Assembly (NCBI RefSeq): GCF_032854445.1
Contig: NC_088299.1
Coordinates: 17,851,608-17,911,607, forward strand
Source: Liolophura sinensis
Taxonomy: Eukaryota > Mollusca > Polyplacophora > Chitonida > Chitonidae
Direction: 5' to 3'
Length of the DNA: 60,000 nt
Shown: positions 12,701-21,700 of the stretch, piece after piece
Layout of the letters: every line of letters starts with the position of its first letter
Numbering within the stretch: the first letter of the stretch is position 1
Notes under the pieces: generated by a model
Database searches by the model: none
Seen by the model: only the letters and a program-made list of their open reading frames with translations
What the model was told of the DNA's origin: nothing
Made by a program: the position numbers and the translations under genes

Positions 12701-15700
12701 ACAGGTACCAGAAGTTTGGAAGAAGGTTAGAACATGTACCAGAAGGTTAGAACATGTTCTAGAAGGTTAGAACATGTACCAGAAGTTTGGAAGAAGGTTA
12801 GAACATGTACCAGAAGGTTAGAACATGTACCAGAAGGTTGGAAGAAGGTTAAAACATGTACCAGAAGGTTAGAAGAAGGTTAGAGCATGTACCAAAAGGT
12901 TAGAAGAAGGTTAGAACATGTGCCAAAAGGTTAGAAGAAGGTTAGAACATGTACCAGAAGGTTAGAACATGTTCCAGAAGGTTAGAACATGTACCAGAAG
13001 TTTGGAAGAAGGTTAGAACATGTACCAGAAGGTTAGAACATGTTCCAGAAGGTTAGAACATGTACCAGAAGTTTGGAAGAAGGTTAGAACATGTACCAGA
13101 AGTTTAGAACATGTACCAGAAGGTTAGAACATGTACCAGAAGTTTGGAACGTGTACCAGAAGTTTAGAACATGCACCAGAAGGTTAGAACATGTACCAGA
13201 AGTTAAGGTTAGAACATGCACCAGAACGATTCATGAAATTGTGGCACAATCACGGTAACAAACTTTTTGAGTGGAAGTCTTATTGTCTACATTGTACAAG
13301 AGCCTGTAATATAAATAATTCTTGTCAGTGTGAATTCTGTAGAATGTATGCAGGCAGTTCACCTGCCTACAGAACATGGACTCACACGTGGCATTGAACA
13401 AGTTGTGGCCTGGTGAACTATAAGCCAGGTTGAGAAAGCTCCCTGATGCTGTTTTTCTCTGTTACAGGGGCTGTGTGCTGTGTCGGGCTGTGCGACCGTC
13501 AGATTTCACGTCTTGAGGCTGTTAGACAGATGTCCAACCCTGGTATCTTCCTTACTAGTGAGTGAGATTTGTTGATTAATTTATTTATTTGATGAGTTTT
13601 TTGACGAATATTTCGCTTACATGGTGACAGCCAGCATCATGATAACAGAGCCTTGTGGAAACCTGCAACAATGTCCAGCTTGCTGACATACTTTCCCATG
13701 TATGACCTGACAGCAAGTCAGAATGAGTTGGACTTGAACTCACAGCAACCGCATTGGTGAGAGGCTCCTGGGTCATTGTGCTGCGGTGTCATGATGGCCC
13801 TAGATTGGTTGATGTAAGAGAGGCTATTAAAGGTACAAGTGACTAATACACTGCTGATACTTGTGAACAGATTGAGAATCCCTTCTTATCTTTGTGATGT
13901 TGTAGCACACCACAAGGTCATTGTAACACACCGCATAGGTCATTGTAACACACTGCATAGGTCGTAACGCACCGCCTAGGTCATGAAAAAATACTGTTAT
14001 TACTTTTCAAACAATGCGGACATATGATCATAAGCAGGTTCTGTGAGAGGCCCAAATAAAACATTGCAACTGGGCATGGGAATATGAAAATGCTCACCTG
14101 TTGACCTGCTTAACTAACTGTGGTGTGTTTTGTATAGTTCCACTGGAAGCGCCTTGGTCACATCACCCAGCTGTTCCTGGAGAGCTGTCAGGCAGGCACT
14201 CAGACGACAGTGGTACGCGCTCGAACATGGGCCATCGGGTGGGTATTAATGACGGTAGAGTCACCTGAATCAGTGTTCTCTTTGAGGTGCTTTAATTAAA
14301 GTCTGGAACTGATTCATAGAAGATAAGAGTAATCACTGATGCAGTTTTAGCTTGTTAGACATTGACCTTGGTTGTCTACACGGGCACCTCGTGGTAGGGG
14401 GGAACAAAATTTACCTCATCTATCATCTATTTCATCATAACTAACTTGGCCAATTTTCCCAATTCTAAGGGTTCTGTTGATTTTAGAAAGGTGCTCAGAG
14501 GTTTGTTTGCATGATATTCTATGGGAAAATGGTAAGTTTCAGCACGAAAAATATATTTTGTGACTTATTTACTTGTGAAGATGCACTTTTGTCGACAAAA
14601 TTTTAGGTTATTTAGGGTATTTTTGGATAATTCCTGTGGTGGAAAACACTTTAGATATTAAAAATGTAATGAAAATGTACAAAGTTCACAAAGCATTATA
14701 AAACCAGCTCAGAGAAAGACTTCTGGACAGGTACGTGTGTATGCTTTGTGAACATACAAGCTTATGTATTACGAAGTTTCATGCTTCGGCTTTTAATATT
14801 TTGTGACTGTGTTCAACTTTGTTCTTTCTCCCACAGCTGCTTTGAAGGGATTGTGTCAGGGATCAGTGGTCAGCCAGAGTGGCTGTGCGGAACAGCTCTT
14901 GTCGCCATGGCATTAGAAAGGTATGTCTTGTCAACTTGTTTTCTTTATGGTTGAATGACGTTATTGACAGTTATGTAGCTGTCAAGAGTCTGACTGTGTA
15001 AGTAAGATAATCTTGAATGTCGTGGTAAACTCCGCTCAAATACATGCATGTAAAAGTGTTCATTTGACTTGACTGTTGTTCAATGCTGTACTTGAAGTGC
15101 TAGTTCAGTCCCAAGACAGGTCGGGCAGAAATATTCAGCTGGTACAAAGGATACCCCATGGAATATAGCTAACACCACAGTTCAAAAAAATTTATGATGA
15201 ATAACACTAGTTAACCCCTGAAAGTGAAGAGTCCTCGAAAAAAAATGTTTGGCAGTTTTTAAAATTTTCCTGATGTGACATCAAGATATTTGTTATGTGA
15301 CGATGAATGAGGCAGATTTGATGTCAGGTATAAGAGGCAGTTATGCTGGAATGACCCCATGCACGTTTAAAGAGAGAGAGTACAACGTCATTTGTGGCTA
15401 AATGTCAGCGATGGGGTGATGCCAAGTGTTCTTGCATGACGTCACACCAGGCAAAATTGGAAACAGCACAAAATTTTTGTTTCTGTGTTATCTTCTCACA
15501 TTTACAACATCGGCTCAAATACAATGCATTTTTTTTCTTTACAATGTATGAAAGGAAGTCTGTTGATCTCAAACTTTATCATTTAACCTTGCTTTTAAGA
15601 TGTACAACTCCTGACACTACAGTAGCTCTTTGAGAAATTTTTACCTATACAATGTCAGTCAGTTCATGGATGGTGAAACCAAAATACAGAGGGTAAACCA

Positions 15701-18700
15701 CCGAACTTTGGCAAGCTACCAGCAAACTTTGCCACTGGTAGTCTTAAGCCAAAGTTTGACTTTGGTTTAAGCCCCTCCAGGCTCGTTGACTGCTGATTGT
15801 CTCCAAGGCTATACAAACAGTGAGTTGAGAAGATATAGTGTTTAGTGATTTCAGTGTTTTTTCTTTCAGACAGTGTCAGCCTCAGGGTCGTATCATACAC
15901 CAGATCCTGCAGATTTGTCCTCAGGTAGAGTACAATATAGTTTTGTGACATATTATGTACATTGCTGAAGGGGGATGCCTTATGGACACTTTCACAAAAC
16001 TAAGCACATTTTATTTCTTGAAATTGATTAGTCCACGTAGGTTATAGTGCTACAGGTAACATGTATGATAAACGTGAGAAAAAGGCATGGAAAAATTGAT
16101 TTGTGAAGTCCTTTGAAAGTCGGCCTTGAAGGATGACGCCAGTAACGGTAATCCAATATTCCATTTCTAACACACCCTTCATGTCCCTCACGTACAATGG
16201 AGCATACCAAGCTGTTTATTCTAATGCTTCCCTGGAGGACACTTCCCCGTCATTGTGTTGTTATGTGATTAAGGTGTTTAGAACCTTGCTGATCAAATGG
16301 ATGTACACCTTTTGTAATGTTTTAACAAAGCTTGTTGGCAAACAGTAAATTTTCTTACATATCATCTGACTCAATCAGCGTTGTCTTGGTCATCTTGGAT
16401 TACCCCTCTTTTATCGAAATATGTGGAGAACAGTGTCATGAATCCCTGTTGTTTGTGGTTAAAGCAGTTGAAAATATAGCAACATTGACAACGGGGTATT
16501 AGCTGGCAAATGGTCCCCTGTAACTAGGGAATACAGCCTCAGTTTACAAATGGTCCCATGTAACTGGGGAAATGCAGCCGCAGTTTGCAAATGGTCAGAT
16601 GTTTACAAATGGTTTACCTCTGTTAGGTTTTTATTCTAACTGTTAAATGCTTATTTACTAAGTTCATTGTCCATCCAAAATGTTCATGAGTGAAAAATAT
16701 TTTACTGATTTCCTTTTGATGCTTGGCTAGCTAATATGTCTCCAAAACTACTGGGCCAAATTATGTCCTAAAAACTTAACTTTTTGTTAAAAAAGGCCCT
16801 TGTGTTATTGTGAAATAAGATGTATAAATGAAGTAATTTTACCTCTGTAATTTTGGTACCTATAGCATTAAATTCGCGTTTTGTAATGTGTGAAAATGCT
16901 TTATGCCTATATTAGACTACTGAAAAAGGGTACCCATATTGAAAAGATGTACTGGGCCCTGACTATACATGGATTTATAGGTGGGTCCCCTTTGAGCATA
17001 TCCATCACTCCATTCAAATGTGTTTAAGCTTGATCAGTGCAAATGGCCTTTGAGCATATCCCTCACTCCATTAAAATCTGTTTAAGCTTGATCAGTGCAA
17101 ATGACCTTTGAGCATATCCCTCACTCCATTCAAATGTTTTTGAGCTTGGTCAGTGCAAATGGCCTTTGAGCATATCCCTCACTCCATTCGAACATGCTTG
17201 AGCTTGGTCAGTGCATATGGCCTTAGAACATATCCCTCACTCCATTCAAATGTTTTTGAGCTTGGTCAGTGCAAATGCCCTTTGAGCATATCCCTCACTC
17301 CATTCAAATGTGCTTGAGCTTGGTCAGTGCATATGGCCTTAGAGCATATCCCTCACTCCATTCGAACATGCTTGAGTTTGGTCAGTGCATATGGCCATAG
17401 GGCATATCCCTCACTCCATTCAAATGTTTTTGAGTATGACCTGTGCAAGTGACCTTTGAGCATATCCCTCACTCCATTCAAATTTTTTTGAGCTTGGTCA
17501 GTGCATATGGCCTTAGAGCATATCCCTCACTCCATTCAAATGTTTTTGAGGGTGACCCGTGCAAGTGCCTTTGAGCATATCCCTCACTCCATTCAAATGT
17601 TTTTGAGCATGACCTATGCAAGTGACCTTTGAGCATATCCCTCACTCCATTCAAACGTGCTTGAGCATGGTCAGTGCAAATGGCCTTAGAGCATATCCCT
17701 CACTCCATTCAAATGTTTTTGAGTGTGACCTGTGCAAATGGCTTATAAGCGTATCCCTTACTCCATTCAAATGTTTTTGAGCTTGGTCAGTGCAAATGGC
17801 CTTTGAGCATATCCCTCTGCCCACTGCAGTGTATTTGATCTTGGTGCAAAAGGCCTCAGACCAAAGGAATGAATTTGAACTTGCTCAGTGCAGATGGCCT
17901 TTGAACATATCCCTCAGTCCAATAGAATGTATTTGAACTTGGTCAGTGGAAATTGTCTGAGGAGGTATTGCTCCATCTAATGGACCTACTTGCCACCTTA
18001 TATCCCTATGTACTGTATATACATGTGTCTGTTTGCCAGGTGCTGTCTCCCCTTGCTGAGTGCCTAACTCACTGTCTCACCTGGTCACATTTGTTCGCAA
18101 ACAAGGCACAGGTAAGTCAGCTTGTCACATCATTCAAATTCTGCTGTCACACAAAGCAAATCAAACAAACAGTTTAGAGATTATACCTTCACTCTCAAAG
18201 TTTGAAAAAACCAACTTAAACTGAGCCTTAGCAGGTAATCTCAGCAATCTGGATTGGCCTTAAAGGCAAAGAAGACACTAGAATGAAGTATATAGCAGAC
18301 AAAATACCATTAAACACTGACCAGGAAAAGAGCTTTTTTATTTTTTGTGAATTTTTCCAACCAAGGAAAATGGTTTTAAAACTTTTGATTTTGTGGTGGT
18401 CTACAGTGACCCAGAGTGTATCAGTGATGTCACATCCAGATTCTGTGGTGGTCTACAGTGACCCAGAGTGTATCAGTGATGTCACATCCAGATTCTGTGG
18501 TGGTCTACAGTGACCCAGAGTGTATCAGTGACGTCACATCCAGATTCTGTGGTGGTATACAGTGACCCAGAGTGTATCAGTGACGTCACATCCAGATTCT
18601 GTGGTGGTCTACACTGACCCAGAGTGTATCAGTGATGTCACATCCAGATTCTGTGGTGGTCTACAGTGACCCAGAGTGTATCAGTGACGTCGCATCCAGA

Positions 18701-21700
18701 TTCTGTGGTGGTCTACACTGACCCAGAGTGTATCAGTGATGTCACATCCAGATTCTGTGGTGGTCTACAGTGACCCAGAGTGTATCAGTGACGTCACATC
18801 CAGATTCTGTGGTGGTTTACAGTGACCCAGAGTGTATCAGTGATGTCACATCCAGATTCTGTGGTGGTCTACAGTGACCCAGAGTGTATCAGTGACGTCA
18901 CATCCAGATTCTGTGGTGGTCTACACTGACCCAGAGTGTATCAGTAATGTCACATCCAGACCGTATCAGTGATGCCACATCCAGATTCTGTTGTGGTCTA
19001 CACTGACCCAGAGTGTATCAGTGACGTCACATCCAGATTCTGTGGTGGTCTACAGTGACCCAGAGTGTATCAGTGACGTCACATCCAGATTCTGTGGTGG
19101 TTTACAGTGACCCAGAGTGTATCAGTGATGTCACATCCAGATTCTGTGGTGGTCTACACTGACCCAGAGTGTATCAGTAATGTCACATCCAGACCGTATC
19201 AATGATGCCACATCCAGATTCTGTTGTGGTCTACACTGACCCAGAGTGTATCAGTGACGTCACATCCAGATTCTGTGGTGGTCTACAGTGACCCAGAGTG
19301 TATCAGTGACGTCACATCCAGATTCTGTGGTGGTTTACAGTGACCCAGAGTGTATCAGTGATGTCACATCCAGATTCTGTGGTGGTCTACACTGACCCAG
19401 AGTGTATCAGTGACGTCACATCCAGATTCTGTGGTGGTCTACACTGACCCAGAGTGTATCAGTAATGTCACATCCAGACCGTATCAGTGATGCCACATCC
19501 AGATTCTGTTGTGGTCTACACTGACCCAGAGTGTATCAGTGACGTCACATCCAGATTCTGTGGTGGTCTACAGTGACCCAGAGTGTATCAGTGACGTCAC
19601 ATCCAGATTCTGTGGTGGCCTACAGTGACCCAGAGTGTATCAGTGACGTCACATCCAGATTCTGTGGTGGTCTACAGTGACCCAGAGTGTATCAGTGACG
19701 TCACATCCAGATTCTGAGGTGGCCTACAGTGACCCAGAGTGTATCAGTGACGTCACATCCAGATTCTGTTGTGGTCTACAGTGACCCAGAGTGTATCAGT
19801 GACGTCACATCCAGATTCTGTGGTGGTCTACACTGACCCAGAGTGTATCAGTGACGTCACATCCAGATTCTGTGGTGGTCTACAGTGACCCAGAGGGTAT
19901 CAGTGACGTCACATCCAGATTCTGTGGTGGTCTACAGTGACCCAGAGTGTATCAGTGACGTCACATCCAGATTCTGTGGTGGTCTACACTGACCCAGAGT
20001 GTATCAGTGACGTCACATCCAGATTCTGTGGTGGTCTACACTGACCCAGAGTGTATCAGTGACGTCACATCCAGATTCTGTGGTGGTCTACACTGACCCA
20101 GAGTGTATCAGTGACGTCACATCCAGATTCTGTGGTGGTCTACACTGACCCAGAGTGTATCAGTGACGTCACATCCAGATTCTGTGGTGGTCTACACTGA
20201 CCCAGAGTGTATCAGTGACGTCACATCCAGATTCTGTGGTGGTCTACACTGACCCAGAGTGTATCAGTGAGGTCACATCCAGATTCTGTGGTGGTCTACA
20301 GTGACCCAGAGGAGTGTATCAGTGACGTCACATCCAGATTCTGTGGTGGTCTACACTGACCCAGAGTGTATCAGTGACGTCACATCCAGATTCTGTGGTG
20401 GTCTATAGTGACCCAGAGGGTATCAGTGATGTCACATCCAGATTCTGTGGTGGTTTACAGTGACCCAGAGTGTATCAGTGACGTCACATCCAGATTCTGT
20501 GGTGGTTTACAGTGACCAACAGTGTATCAGTGACGTCACATCCAGATTCTGTGGTGGTTTACACAGACCCAGAGGGTATCAGTGACGTCACATCCAGATT
20601 CTGTGGTGGCCTACAGTGATCCAGAGGGTATCAGTGATGTCACATCCAGATTCTGTGGTGGTCTACACTGACCCAGAGTGTATCAGTGATGTCACATCCA
20701 GATTCTGTGGTGGTCTACACTGACCCAGAGTGTATCAGTGACGTCACATCCAGATTCTGTGGTGGTCTACACTGACCCAGAGTGTATCAGTGACGTCACA
20801 TCCAGATTCTGTGGTGGTCTACACTGACCCAGAGTGTATCAGTGATGTCACATCCAGATTCTGTGGTGGTCTACAGTGACCCAGAGTGTATCAGTGATGT
20901 CACATCCAGATTTTTGGCTTGAAATAGTTCGTTGCATGCCCAGTTAGTGAATGCATTTATAGATCTATACTTTTATGCATTTTGAAAGATGAAATTTAGC
21001 AGTTTATATTGCAAAAACCTGATGTGACATCACGGGTTTAAATTTTCAGAAAGATTCAAAAACATTTCACTGGCTGAAAAATTTATATTGTAAAAAGATA
21101 AATCAAACTATTTTAATGAACAGTGTTTAATGGCCTTTATTCTAACATATACTTGATAAGTAAATATACTTGGTAATTGTTTTATTTGCCTTTAAGAATT
21201 TCAGAGATTGAATGAACATTTCTTTTTATTTCTTATGCTTCCGTTTTACCGGTATTAAATTCTGTTATGTACATGAATGCAGTGAGCTTTGACATTGTAA
21301 TATATACAGTCCCACGTGTAACTCAATTCTGTCAGGGTGGCATATTGATCGCACTGAGTAACAGTTTCATTTTTCATTGTCAGTTCACTGTAATCATTTT
21401 TACTTTGCCATATATAGACATGGTTTGATGATGGTTGTTATTCGAAACATTTTATTGTAGGCCAGACGGAGATTAGACCAGTGTTTGCTGGAAGACACTT
21501 TGTTACAAGTCGTTGCTGTTCAGCCAGTTATAATCAGTTATATATGTTCAGACGAAAGGGAATCCTTCCTAACAAAAAATCTGATTGGTCCAGGGTTGAA
21601 CAAGCTCAAGTCAGCAACGTTACTCAAGTGAGTATTGCTTGTATTGCGGTTTCATCAAAGGAGACCAATTTTCATTTCTTAATGTTCTTTCAGAGAAATC

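Noticed and set aside
15394-15633. 79-codon frame
   Set aside because: It lies within the dispersed repeat copy and has no splice sites in frame with the host gene.
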